A stretch of DNA of 36,483 nucleotides from JAVKSM01 sp039583705 (GCA_039583705.1 JAVKSM010000014.1:1-36483), one strand, 5' to 3'. Positions 26,216 through 33,633 are shown, numbered from the stretch's first letter. The notes: generated by a model from the letters alone, not told the origin. Numbers and translations are program-made.

Positions 26216-26228
26216 TGATCAATTGACA
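26216..26228. promoter_or_regulatory. AT-rich near-palindrome in the mos/padR intergenic region
   Basis: TGATCAATTGACA is self-complementary at 12 of 13 positions around the perfect core TCAATTGA (26219-26226). It also holds a TTGACA hexamer (26223-26228) usable as a -35 on the plus strand. It stands out from the GC-rich surroundings and is 58 bases before the small membrane-protein start on the minus strand. It is a candidate promoter-operator for one or both divergent genes. Confidence 0.4.
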
Positions 26229-26286
26229 TCGCCTGGTCCACCTCCTCTTGTCGACTCGCTCGTCACGTGGCCAGGCCGGCGGAGAT

Positions 26287-26305
26287 GTAGTCGCAATGAG
26301 ACTAC
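26287..26305. promoter_or_regulatory. GTAGTC-N7-GACTAC inverted repeat upstream of padR-nudix
   Basis: Perfect 6-base arms (26287-26292 and 26300-26305) flank GCAATGA. The site is 76 bases before the chosen start of the PadR-Nudix gene and 129 bases before the divergent mos operon. Length and symmetry fit a PadR-type operator for autoregulation. No consensus is known to me for this protein. Confidence 0.4.
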
Positions 26306-26380
26306 TGCGGGGTCGCGACGAAGGCCAGAGCCACACCCGCCCAGGTGAACCGGCGCCGCCAGCGCCATAGGCTCGATGCC

Positions 26381-27328
26381 GTGAGATTGGGGCTGCCCGA
26401 GTGGACCGCGCTCGCCGTCATCGCTGAACGGCCCACCCACGGCTTCGCCATCGCCGCGCTCACCGGGCGCCGTGGCGAGCTCGGCCGCATCTGGCACATC
26501 CCCCGCCCGGTCGTCTACCGCGCGCTGGGCAGGCTCACCGACCTCGACCTGATCACCCCACAATCCGTCCAGACCGGCCGCGGTCCCCAGCGCACCCTCT
26601 ACGCCGTGACCGCCACCGGCCGCGACGCACTCACCGGCTGGCTGAGCAGCCCCGTCGGACATGTCCGCGACATCTCACACCTACTGCTCAAACTCGCGCT
26701 GCTGCACCGCTGCGGAACCGACCCCACCGCCCTGTTGCGCCGCCAACGCGCAACCCTGCAACCCATCCTGGAAGCCCTTCGCGTCGAACCCGCCGCGGCT
26801 GACGGATTCGACACCGTGCTCCGCGCCTGGCGATCCGCCCACACCGCCGCCGCCCTCGACTTCCTCGACGACGTCACCCGCGAAGAAGAACACCTGAGCG
26901 CCGCCACCACCACGGAGATCATCGTCAGGGCCGTCATCCGCCGCGACGGTCAGCTTCTCCTCGCCCGCCTACGCAACAAGTCGTGGTCGTTCCTACCTGG
27001 AGGTCATGTCGAACCCGGCGAGCGCCTGGAGGTCGCCCTGGTGCGCGAGATCGCCGAAGAACTCGGCACCGAAGTCAAGGTGGCCGGATTCGTCGGCGTG
27101 GTCGAACACGGCTACGTCGAAGACAAGGTCACCCACCACGAGCTCAACCTCGTGTTCGAGGTCGCCATACCCGACATCGAACCTGTCAGCCAGGAAGACC
27201 ACCAGGAGTTCCACTGGCTCCCGCTCGAGGCGCTCGCCGACACCGACGTCCGACCCGGCGCACTCAAGGAGGCCCTGCTGGCCACAGGCGACGACCGGAG
27301 CCAGTTCTGGTACGCCTGGAACGGCTGA
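26381..27328 (+). CDS. PadR-type regulator fused to a Nudix hydrolase
   Basis: This uninterrupted frame of 315 residues joins two families. Residues about 3-90 form a PadR-like winged helix (LPEWTALAVIAERPTHGFAI, IWHIPRPVVYRALGRLTDLD, RTLYAVTATGRDAL), followed by a helical C-terminal PadR part to about 170 (HLLLKLALLHRCG ... LDFLDDVTREEE). Residues about 178-315 are a Nudix domain with a complete box: G208-x5-E214-x7-R222-E223-x-x-E226-E227-x-G229. The catalytic Glu set is intact, so hydrolysis of a nucleoside-diphosphate derivative is plausible. GTG 26381 begins at the PadR homology; GTG 26345 would add 12 residues. It is divergent from the mos operon, and its proximity suggests control of mos or mod genes. 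NrtR regulators have the opposite domain order. Confidence 0.8.
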   Translation: MRLGLPEWTALAVIAERPTHGFAIAALTGRRGELGRIWHIPRPVVYRALGRLTDLDLITPQSVQTGRGPQRTLYAVTATGRDALTGWLSSPVGHVRDISHLLLKLALLHRCGTDPTALLRRQRATLQPILEALRVEPAAADGFDTVLRAWRSAHTAAALDFLDDVTREEEHLSAATTTEIIVRAVIRRDGQLLLARLRNKSWSFLPGGHVEPGERLEVALVREIAEELGTEVKVAGFVGVVEHGYVEDKVTHHELNLVFEVAIPDIEPVSQEDHQEFHWLPLEALADTDVRPGALKEALLATGDDRSQFWYAWNG

Positions 27329-27565
27329 GCGACAGACCGCACTCCCGCCGACGAGAAGGTCGCCGGGGTGCCCGGCCGCCGCGCGAAGCTAACCAGCCTC
27401 GAAGCGCACGTGAAGGCCCTCGACCGGGCGGATTCCTACTCTTGTGTGGTGCGAGGGCAGGCACGCGCTTCAATCGTGTGGGGGGTGGCCATGGGCCAGA
27501 GGGAACTCGGCGGCTCCCCGCCCGTTGCAGCTCATGAAAACATGCGTCCAAGCGAAAGGTTGCAG

Positions 27566-28054
27566 ATGAACCTGCTGTTAGAGACCCAGGCAGCGCCCGG
27601 GTGGCTGCGGGAGCTCGCCGCTGCGCGCAGCCGCTACGAGGAACGGTTGGGCTGGCCGGTCTGGGTGCACGTCGAACGGAAGTGCCTGGTCGCAGCGGCA
27701 GGCGGCTGGCTGGACGCGGTGAGCATGCCACCCGCGCTCGGCGAGGAGGTGCTGGCCAGGTTGCGGACCATGATGCAGGCCGCTCCAGTGGCATGCGGCC
27801 CAGACAGCGACCGCTGGGCGTTCCTCACCCGGCCTCGCGCGGGAGCACTGACCGATCTCCCGGAGGACGTGCGCCACCTGGGTGCCCACCTCACGCCCCG
27901 CGGTGCCCACGTGGTCATCCCCACAGAGCTCGCCGCGGGCATTGACGGTGTGGTGCGGTGGATCGAGGCCCCCCGACCGGGTCAAGGCCTGCCGCTGTGC
28001 TCGGTGATCACGGGTGCCACTCGCCGGGTGACCGCGGAGCTATTGACGGCTTAG
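27566..28054 (+). CDS. Conserved hypothetical protein
   Basis: This 162-residue soluble protein starts at ATG 27566, fixed by AAAGG at six bases; the open frame begins 198 bases earlier but has no homology-like content there. It reads RYEERLGWPVWVHVERKCLV, GWLDAVSMPPALGEEVLARL, a DRWAFLTRPRAG core and PRGAHVVIPTELAAG with a C-terminal WIEAPRPGQGLPLCSVITGA. I recall this pattern (WPV-x-V..., WAFLT-P, GAHVV-P-P, EPPRPG-x-LPP) from short uncharacterised Pseudonocardiaceae proteins, but know no function. It converges on zur, with the two stop codons overlapping by four bases. The 237 bases upstream hold no supported gene. Confidence 0.6.
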   Translation: MNLLLETQAAPGWLRELAAARSRYEERLGWPVWVHVERKCLVAAAGGWLDAVSMPPALGEEVLARLRTMMQAAPVACGPDSDRWAFLTRPRAGALTDLPEDVRHLGAHLTPRGAHVVIPTELAAGIDGVVRWIEAPRPGQGLPLCSVITGATRRVTAELLTA

Positions 28055-28491
28055 CGTCCGTTGACCTTCGGCGTGGCGCAGGTGGCACAGGTGCCCACAA
28101 TTTCGAGGGTATGGCTGACGTTGACGAACAGGTGGACGGCTGCGACGTGTTCGGCCCAGCGTTCGACTTCGGGTCCTTGCACTTCCACGGTGCTCCCGCA
28201 GTCGCGACAGACGAGGTGGTGGTGATGGTGGTGGGTGCCGCAGCGGCGGTAGAGGGTTTCGCCGTCATCAGCCCGTAGGGCGTCCACCTCGCCCGCTTCG
28301 GCCAAGGCGCGCAACTGGTTGTAGACGGTCGTCAGCCCGACGTTCTCGCCGCGCGCCCGTAGCTCGGTGAACAGGTCCTGGGCGGAGCGGAACCCCTCCG
28401 AAGCGTCGAGCACGGCGGCCAGGGCGCGTTTCTGCCGCGTGGAGCGCTCTTGGGGCGCCCGACGCGGCAGGTCAGCAGCACTGGCGGCCAT
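28051..28491 (-). CDS. zur: Zinc uptake repressor Zur (Fur family)
   Basis: This 146-residue Fur-family repressor binds DNA as a dimer when loaded with zinc. The winged helix contains SAQDLFTELRARGENVGLTT with VYNQLRALAEAGEVD. The structural zinc site is C95-x2-C98 and C135-x2-C138; the regulatory side has a run of six His (87-92) before LVCRDCGSTVEVQGPEVE, which is the Zur/FurB pattern rather than iron Fur. ATG 28491 lies four bases after the smtB stop, so the two are one operon, as Rv2358-Rv2359 in M. tuberculosis. The divergent znu operon is its expected target, although I could not find a classical Zur box there. Confidence 0.93.
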   Translation of the reverse strand: MAASAADLPRRAPQERSTRQKRALAAVLDASEGFRSAQDLFTELRARGENVGLTTVYNQLRALAEAGEVDALRADDGETLYRRCGTHHHHHHLVCRDCGSTVEVQGPEVERWAEHVAAVHLFVNVSHTLEIVGTCATCATPKVNGR

Positions 28492-28495
28492 GCCA

Positions 28496-28900
28496 TCAGC
28501 CTTCAGTGCTCGTCCCAGTGGCCCTCGTGGGCGCCGTGGCGGTGCTCGGGGTGGATGGCGGCCATGGTTGGTCCTCCTGGGAGTGCCGAATGGCGTCGCG
28601 GACGATGTGAGCGACGTGGTGGTCGACGAGGTGGTAGACGACCTCGGTGGCCCGGCGGGTGGTGGTGACCACCCCGGCGTTCCGGAGCACCTTGAGGTGC
28701 TGGGACAGCAGCGGCTGACTCACGTCCCGTCCGGTGGCGCCCAATGCCTCGGACAGCTCGTGCACACAACGGGGGCCGGCACCCAACTCGACGACGGCGG
28801 CGAGCCGGATCGGTGAGGACAGGGCCTTGAACAGCTCGACCACCTGGCTCAGAGCGCCATCCCCGCCGTCGCTGATCCGTCGCTGATCAGTGCCGGCCAC
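28496..28900 (-). CDS. smtB: ArsR/SmtB-family zinc sensor
   Basis: This 134-residue winged-helix repressor has HELSEALGATGRDVSQPLLS with QHLKVLRNAGVV as recognition region. The alpha-5 zinc-sensing site is complete: D93-x-H95-x10-H106-x2-E109. Rv2358 (SmtB) is the M. tuberculosis counterpart, also just before zur. The GTG at 28900 coincides with the predicted transcription start of the promoter at 28907-28935, so the mRNA is probably leaderless. The last 25 residues (Pro/Ser/Thr-rich) are not family-like and overlap a small His-rich frame that has its own ribosome site. It is expected to repress its own operon when zinc is scarce. Confidence 0.9.
   Translation of the reverse strand: MAGTDQRRISDGGDGALSQVVELFKALSSPIRLAAVVELGAGPRCVHELSEALGATGRDVSQPLLSQHLKVLRNAGVVTTTRRATEVVYHLVDHHVAHIVRDAIRHSQEDQPWPPSTPSTATAPTRATGTSTEG
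28503..28565 (-). CDS. Possible 20-residue His-rich peptide overlapping the smtB end
   Basis: ATG 28565 to TGA (28503-28505) encodes 20 residues, six of them His (MAAIHPEHRH then GAHEGHWDEH). AGGAGG stands seven bases before the ATG, a better site than most genes here have. It lies in a different frame within the last 70 bases of smtB and ends 12 bases before zur. The composition suggests zinc binding. Alternatives are a natural frameshift or sequence error that would give SmtB a His-rich tail, or chance, since GC-rich DNA yields His in one frame of CAC/CCC runs. Confidence 0.4.
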   Translation of the reverse strand: MAAIHPEHRHGAHEGHWDEH

Positions 28901-28906
28901 ACCTCG

Positions 28907-28935
28907 ACATTAGATCCGGCTTATATAAGTGTCAA
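28907..28935 (-). promoter_or_regulatory. smtB-zur promoter with operator in the spacer
   Basis: On the minus strand TTGACA (28930-28935) and TAATGT (28907-28912) are exactly 17 bases apart. The spacer contains the perfect palindrome CTTATATAAG (28920-28929), placed as SmtB/ArsR operators usually are. Transcription would start about 28900, at the GTG of smtB. Confidence 0.75.
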
Positions 28936-28996
28936 GCCAGCCACAGGCTCCTCGCGGAAGGCCCGCCGGCACCTGCAGTCGGGGTTGTTCTGGCGC

Positions 28997-29025
28997 TTGC
29001 ATCGGGAACCGTTACCAGTTAGATT
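28997..29025 (+). promoter_or_regulatory. Predicted znu operon promoter
   Basis: TTGCAT (28997-29002) and TAGATT (29020-29025) are 17 bases apart, giving a start near 29032 and a leader of about 50 bases to znuA. Two TTACC copies (29012-29016 and 29024-29028) overlap it. No canonical Zur palindrome is visible. Confidence 0.5.
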
Positions 29026-29084
29026 ACCTGCAACCATTGCCGACAAGCGCCGACGGTGACCGCCTCCCGAGGAGAACGAGGTCT

Positions 29085-30050
29085 ATGCACCCCTCCCGGC
29101 ACCCCTGGTACCGACGCGCGGGGCGGCTGCGCCGCTGGGTCGCAGTCCTCGCCGTGAGCCTCACGGCGCCGGCCGAGTTGGCGGGTTGCGGGTCGTCATC
29201 GACCACGACCGCATCGTCGAGTGGGGTCGTGTCGGTGGTGGCAGCGGAGAACGGGTACGGAAACGTCGCCAGCCAGATCGGCGGCCGCTACGTGCGGGTC
29301 GTGTCGGTGGAAAGCAACCCCGACACCGATCCGCACACCTACGAGGTCAGCCCGGAGGTGGCCGAGGAGGTCAGCGGGGCTGGACTGGTCATCCACAACG
29401 GAGTGGGCTACGACACCTTCATGAACAAGATCGAGTCGGCGACGCCCGGCTCGACGCGGAAGGTGATCGACGTTCAGAAGCTGTTGGGGTTGCCGGACAG
29501 CACCCCCGACCCGCACCTGTGGTACGACCCGACGACGATGCCAGCCGCCGCCCGGGCGATGGGCGACGAGCTGTCCGCGCTCGACCCGGCACACACCGCC
29601 TACTTCCACGCGAACGTCGCGGCGTTCGACGCGTCGTTGAAGCCGTGGTACGAGGCCATCGCCGCGTTCAAGGCCAAGTACGGGGGCACGCCGGCGGCCA
29701 CGACCGAGCCTGTCGCCGACTACCTGCTCGCGGCCATGGGGATCAACAACCTCACCCCCTTCGAGTTCCAAGCCGACATCATGAACGGCACCGATCCCCC
29801 ACCCCAGGACGTGGCATTGGAGAACACCTTCTTCTCCACCCACGTGGTGCGAGTGTTCGCCTACAACCAGCAGGTGGTCGACTCGCTCACCGAATCCATC
29901 CGGACCGACGCCCAGAAGGCGGGAGTGCCCGTCGTGGGGATGTACGAGACGATGCCCGCACCGGGCTACGACTACCAGGCCTGGATGATGGCCGAAACCC
30001 AGGCCCTTCAGGACGCGGTGGCCGACAAGACCTCCACTCCGCACCTGTGA
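29085..30050 (+). CDS. znuA: Zinc-binding lipoprotein of an ABC transporter (ZnuA-like)
   Basis: This 321-residue cluster A-I substrate-binding protein has a lipoprotein signal ending ELAGC (C35), so it is anchored outside the membrane. Metal ligands expected in ZnuA/TroA are seen as H84 in TDPHTYEVSPEVAE and H144 in PDPHLWYDPTTM. At the third site, where zinc proteins usually have H-x-A-F-x-Y, this one has TTEPVADYLLAAMG, so Glu may replace His. There is no His-rich loop. ATG 29085 follows GAGGAGAACGAGG. Its stop overlaps the ATPase start by four bases (GTGA). The neighbouring Zur and SmtB point to zinc; manganese cannot be excluded. Confidence 0.88.
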   Translation: MHPSRHPWYRRAGRLRRWVAVLAVSLTAPAELAGCGSSSTTTASSSGVVSVVAAENGYGNVASQIGGRYVRVVSVESNPDTDPHTYEVSPEVAEEVSGAGLVIHNGVGYDTFMNKIESATPGSTRKVIDVQKLLGLPDSTPDPHLWYDPTTMPAAARAMGDELSALDPAHTAYFHANVAAFDASLKPWYEAIAAFKAKYGGTPAATTEPVADYLLAAMGINNLTPFEFQADIMNGTDPPPQDVALENTFFSTHVVRVFAYNQQVVDSLTESIRTDAQKAGVPVVGMYETMPAPGYDYQAWMMAETQALQDAVADKTSTPHL

Positions 30051-30886
30051 CCGCCACCTGCGAGGCCGGTACCAGTGGCGGGGAGATCCTGGCCGTGGAC
30101 GGCGTCAGCGTCGCCCTGGGAGGCCGGCAGATCCTCGATCAGGTGAGCTTCGCCGTGGGCGCCGGGGAATTCACCGGGCTGATCGGCTCGAACGGGGCGG
30201 GCAAGACCACTCTGCTGCGGGTGCTCCTCGGCCTGCTACGCCCGACCGCTGGGCGGGTACGGGTGGCCGGTCAACCCCGCTCCCGTCACGACCACTCCGT
30301 CGGCTACATCCCCCAGAAGGTACTGCTCGATCCCGACCTGCCGATGCGTGCCCGGGACCTCGTCGCGCTCGGGATCGACGGACACCGCTTCGGCATCCCC
30401 CGACCCTCCCGGACGCGCCGGCAGGTCGTCGAGGAGATGCTCGCCGCGGTCGACGCCGAAAGCTTCGCCGACGCCCGGGTGGGTCGTCTCTCCGGCGGCG
30501 AGCAGCAGCGGATCCTCATCGCCCACGCCCTCGTGAGCCGCCCGAAGCTGCTGCTGCTGGACGAGCCGCTGGCCAACCTCGACCTGCGCGCCAGTCAGGA
30601 GATCGTCAGGCTGCTGGATTGGATCACTACCGACCAGCAGATCGCCGTGCTGCTCTCCGCGCACGAGATGAACCCGCTGCTGCCGGTCCTGGACCGGGTC
30701 GTCTACCTCGCCGGGGGCCGCGCCGCCAGCGGCACCACCGAGCAGGTGATCCGCGCCGACGTGCTCAGCGGCCTCTACGGCCACCACGTCGAGGTCCTCC
30801 ACGTCGCCGGCCGGGTGCTCGTCGTCGCGGGGCCGAGCGCCGCAACCATCGGCGCCCCCCGTCAGCCGGCTCAGTGCTCGAAGTGA
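30047..30886 (+). CDS. znuC: Metal ABC transporter ATPase (ZnuC-like)
   Basis: This 279-residue ATP-binding subunit powers metal import. Walker A is G47-SNGAGKT-T, the Q-loop VGYIPQKVLLDPDLPM, the signature RLSGGEQQRILIAHAL, Walker B LLLLDEPLANLD, and the switch His lies in LLSAHEMNPLLPVLD. The C-terminal part VLSGLYGHHVEVLHVAGRVL is typical for the metal-uptake branch. GTG 30047 overlaps the znuA stop. It is followed after eight bases by the first permease gene. One ATPase gene serves two permease genes, so a homodimeric ATPase with a heterodimeric membrane part is likely. Confidence 0.92.
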   Translation: MTATCEAGTSGGEILAVDGVSVALGGRQILDQVSFAVGAGEFTGLIGSNGAGKTTLLRVLLGLLRPTAGRVRVAGQPRSRHDHSVGYIPQKVLLDPDLPMRARDLVALGIDGHRFGIPRPSRTRRQVVEEMLAAVDAESFADARVGRLSGGEQQRILIAHALVSRPKLLLLDEPLANLDLRASQEIVRLLDWITTDQQIAVLLSAHEMNPLLPVLDRVVYLAGGRAASGTTEQVIRADVLSGLYGHHVEVLHVAGRVLVVAGPSAATIGAPRQPAQCSK

Positions 30887-30893
30887 GTTGAGC

Positions 30894-31853
30894 ATGAGCT
30901 GGATCGTCGAGCCGGGCTTCTTCGCCAGCCCGCAAGTGCGCACCGCCGTGGTCATCGGCGGCCTCACGGCGGTCGTGTCCGCCGTTGTCGGCACCTTCAC
31001 GGTGATCCGCGGCCAGTCGTTCGCCGGCCACGCACTCACCGACGCGTCCGCCACCGGAGGCTCCGGGATGACCTTGATCGGGATCCACCCGCTGCTGGGG
31101 TTCGCGTGCGGCGCGGTGGCGGGGGCAGGTGCCATGGAGGCGGTCGGGGTGCGACACGCCCGCGGCCGTGACCTGGCCACCGGCGTCGTACTCGGGGTGT
31201 CGATCGGCCTCGCCTCGCTGTTCCTCTACCTCGACACCACCACCACGGCCACCACCGGCGCTACCCGGCACATCCTCTTCGGCTCGATCTTCGCCACCGC
31301 GCCTTCGACCGTCCCTCTCGTCGCCGGCTTCAGCGTCGCCTCCCTCGGCGGTATCGCCGTCGTCTACCGGCCGCTGCTGTTCGCCTCGGTCAACGCCGAC
31401 ATCGCAGCCGCCCGGGGCGTCCCGGTCCGCCTCATCGGTTTGACGTACCTGCTGGCCCTGGCGCTGGCGGTCGGGCTGTCGTCGCTGGCTGTCGGTGCCA
31501 TCCTCTCCACCGCCCTGCTCATCGGACCCCCCGCCAGCGCCCTGCGCCTCACCAAACGGGTCGGGCGGGCGCTGCTCACCGCCAGTGGTCTCGGGATCGG
31601 TGCGACCTGGCTCGGGGTGCTCCTCGCCTACGACAGCGCCGACTGGCTGCCGGGGCACAACGGCCTCCCGGTCAGCTCCTTCATCGTCGCCGTGATTTTT
31701 GTCGTCTACCTCGTCTCCGGCGTGGCCGTCCGGCGGGCTACGAGGGGGCGAGTGGGAGCCGCCCCCGGGCTCAATCTGGACAGGCGGGCGACGAGCCGGC
31801 ACCGAGCCCTGCACCCACCAGGCGAGGAGCCGTCGTGTTCTCCGGGTTCATGA
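30894..31853 (+). CDS. znuB: Metal ABC transporter permease (ZnuB-like), first copy
   Basis: This 319-residue ABC-3 family permease has about eight or nine membrane helices. Family blocks are FTVIRGQSFAGHALTDASAT in helix 2, the YRPLLFASVNADIAAARGVP cytosolic loop that contacts the ATPase, and AVGAILSTALLIGPPASA. ATG 30894 is chosen over the in-frame TTG at 30888. The last 40 residues are polar and overlap the second permease gene by 19 bases. ABC-3 permeases usually act as dimers; here the partner is probably the next gene. Confidence 0.88.
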   Translation: MSWIVEPGFFASPQVRTAVVIGGLTAVVSAVVGTFTVIRGQSFAGHALTDASATGGSGMTLIGIHPLLGFACGAVAGAGAMEAVGVRHARGRDLATGVVLGVSIGLASLFLYLDTTTTATTGATRHILFGSIFATAPSTVPLVAGFSVASLGGIAVVYRPLLFASVNADIAAARGVPVRLIGLTYLLALALAVGLSSLAVGAILSTALLIGPPASALRLTKRVGRALLTASGLGIGATWLGVLLAYDSADWLPGHNGLPVSSFIVAVIFVVYLVSGVAVRRATRGRVGAAPGLNLDRRATSRHRALHPPGEEPSCSPGS

Positions 31854-32695
31854 CCAACACCTGGATCGTGGCGACCGTCGTCGCCGGCATCGCCGGCGTC
31901 GTCGGGTTCTTCGTCGTCCTGCGCGCGTCGGCGTTCCCGGCCCATGCCATCCCCAACGGGGCCTTCGCCGGTGCAAGCGGCGCGGCCCTGCTCGGCGTCA
32001 ACGCCCTTGTCGGTTTGGTGGTGTTCGCCGTGCTGGCCGCGCTGGGCATCGGCTCGCTCGGTCGACGCGGCCGCCACGACGTGGCCACCGCCTTGGCTCT
32101 GGTCATGACGCTCGCCTTGGGCGCGGCGTTTCTCAGCCGAACCACCGAGTACGCACCGGAGATCTTCGCGCTGCTCTTCGGCGAGATCCTCGGGGTCAGT
32201 GCCAGCGAGATCCTGCCGGTTGCCGCACTCGGCGTCGTCTGCCTCGTCGCCGTCGCCCTCCTCTACCGTCCCCTGCTGCTCTCCTCCGTCGTCCCTGAGA
32301 TCGCCGACGCCCGAGGCGTCCGTTCCCGTCACATGGAGTTGGCCTTCCTCGTCGTCCTGGCTTTCGCCACCGCCATGACGGTCCCCGTCGTCGGCGCCCT
32401 GTTGATCTTCAGCCTGATGATCGGTCCACCCGCAGCCGCCCGCGCGTTCACACCCCGGCCCCTCCTCGCCGTGGCGCTGTCGATCGGCATCGCCCTGATC
32501 ACCATGTGGGCCGCCGTCGCCAGCTCTTATGCGACCAACTGGCCGATCGGATTCTTCGTCGGCACCATCAGCGGCCTCGCCTACGCCCTCGGACGGGCGT
32601 GGACCGCTTGGATGCCGACCCACCGCTCCCCGGGCGGAACGACCAGCCCGGCCGCCCGCCTTCGCGAACGGATCACTGGCAGGCTCGCGGTCTGA
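31835..32695 (+). CDS. Metal ABC transporter permease (ZnuB-like), second copy
   Basis: This 286-residue ABC-3 permease is related to the gene before it. Shared blocks are VVLRASAFPAHAIPNGAFAG, LLYRPLLLSSVVPEIADARG with V-R-S, and VVGALLIFSLMIGPPAAA. It has about eight helices and a polar tail. GTG 31835 starts 19 bases inside the previous gene, so translation is coupled. Having two different permeases suggests a heterodimeric channel, as in some actinobacterial and streptococcal metal importers. It is the last gene of the operon; the CutA remnant lies 10 bases on, on the other strand. Confidence 0.88.
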   Translation: MFSGFMTNTWIVATVVAGIAGVVGFFVVLRASAFPAHAIPNGAFAGASGAALLGVNALVGLVVFAVLAALGIGSLGRRGRHDVATALALVMTLALGAAFLSRTTEYAPEIFALLFGEILGVSASEILPVAALGVVCLVAVALLYRPLLLSSVVPEIADARGVRSRHMELAFLVVLAFATAMTVPVVGALLIFSLMIGPPAAARAFTPRPLLAVALSIGIALITMWAAVASSYATNWPIGFFVGTISGLAYALGRAWTAWMPTHRSPGGTTSPAARLRERITGRLAV

Positions 32696-32705
32696 CGCCC
32701 GGGCA

Positions 32706-32930
32706 TCAGTCCGCGCGGGTCTCGGCACTCACCCATGACAGGTACTTCGGCCTGCCACCGAGCACCGGCAGCGTCACCACCTCGGGCACGTCGTAGCTGT
32801 GGTTGGCCTTGATCCACTCAGTCCGTCCACGCTCGAACCTACCGCGCGAGATCACGCCCTGAGTCGGCCGCCGGACCTCGGTCTGCACCGCACTGACCTC
32901 ATGGGTTACCGGGTACACCTGTTGGATCAA
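32706..32930 (-). pseudogene. cutA: CutA1 (divalent-cation tolerance) remnant, N-terminus lost
   Basis: The 74 codons from about TTG 32930 resemble the C-terminal two thirds of CutA1. The mark is WIKANHSYDVPEVVTLPVLG followed by GRPKYLSWVSAETR, matching the family pattern HPYEVPE-x-x-x-LP...GNP-YL-W. CutA1 is normally 105-115 residues with an N-terminal strand and L-A-A-C block, which is missing here. The upstream bases run into the TOPRIM-like gene's 3' end, so the 5' part was lost, probably when the ATPase module arrived. A functional trimer is unlikely. Its position next to zinc uptake genes suggests an older metal-related locus. Confidence 0.65.
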
Positions 32931-32949
32931 GACACCAGGCGGCTGGGGA

Positions 32950-33633
32950 TCAGGCCCGATGCCGCCGAGTCAGATGGCTCGCGCAGCAGGTGGCCACGTC
33001 CTGTTGGAATCGGCTCCACGACCGGTTCGTTCCCGTCACCGCATGGAGGTGGCCGTCCTCGACCACCCGCCGCAGAATAGTGGGCGCGTCCGCCTCCTGG
33101 TATCGGCGTGCACCGACACTGCACTCTGACCGGAGAATCCGCTTAGGGTCGACGAGCCGTCCGGTGTCGCGCCCCCGGTATCTCGTCGGAACCGCCCAGG
33201 ATGAAATGACAGCGCTGACCGCGGCAGGAAATAGCAGCAGCCAGGCCTCGATCTCCCAGACGACGAGGATATAATGCGAGCGCTGCAGCGTGACGTCGAG
33301 CGCCTGCTGCACGCAACGTCGAGCGGCCTCACAATGATCGCTGTCGACGTCGTCCCAGTCTTCATGTACAAAGAGGCAGGCCAGGTCTGCCTGCTCACGC
33401 TCAGCACGGGCGCGTGCCTTCCGGTACAGCACCGAGACGCGATCCCGGAGAGTCGGCCCCGACGCTCGGCGGAGGCGGACGCTGTCCTTGATCTCCACAA
33501 GTCGGCCACGCATTTCAGGGCAAGTCCCTTCCAGCAGGATTCGTAGCGACTTTCGATCGTTGCCGTCCTCTCCGGCGATGACGACCACGGGCTTGCGTGT
33601 AGCTCGCCCGGCGGTGCCGACGCGACAGGTCAC
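32950..33633 (-). CDS. TOPRIM/DUF4276-like protein, partner of the AAA ATPase
   Basis: This 227-residue protein begins with a strand and acidic turn, KPVVVIAGEDGNDRKSL (E22, D23, D26), then has LACLFVHEDWDDVDSDH (D92, D94, D95, D97) and YILVVWEIEAWLLLFP (E127, E129, W131). A Glu after strand 1, an Asp cluster after a later strand and an E-x-E-A-W helix form the pattern I associate with TOPRIM-type nuclease subunits of the DUF4276/RloB kind. It is small and soluble. GTG 33633 overlaps the ATPase stop by four bases, so the two are made together. Nuclease activity is inferred only. The lower G/C bias, for example ATA and AGA codons, hints at transfer. Confidence 0.6.
   Translation of the reverse strand: MTCRVGTAGRATRKPVVVIAGEDGNDRKSLRILLEGTCPEMRGRLVEIKDSVRLRRASGPTLRDRVSVLYRKARARAEREQADLACLFVHEDWDDVDSDHCEAARRCVQQALDVTLQRSHYILVVWEIEAWLLLFPAAVSAVISSWAVPTRYRGRDTGRLVDPKRILRSECSVGARRYQEADAPTILRRVVEDGHLHAVTGTNRSWSRFQQDVATCCASHLTRRHRA

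Noticed and set aside
28936..29084. Zur box in the znu-smtB gap
   Set aside because: No palindrome like the actinobacterial TGAAAAT-N-ATTTTCA consensus could be found; only a promoter and the SmtB-type palindrome stand out.
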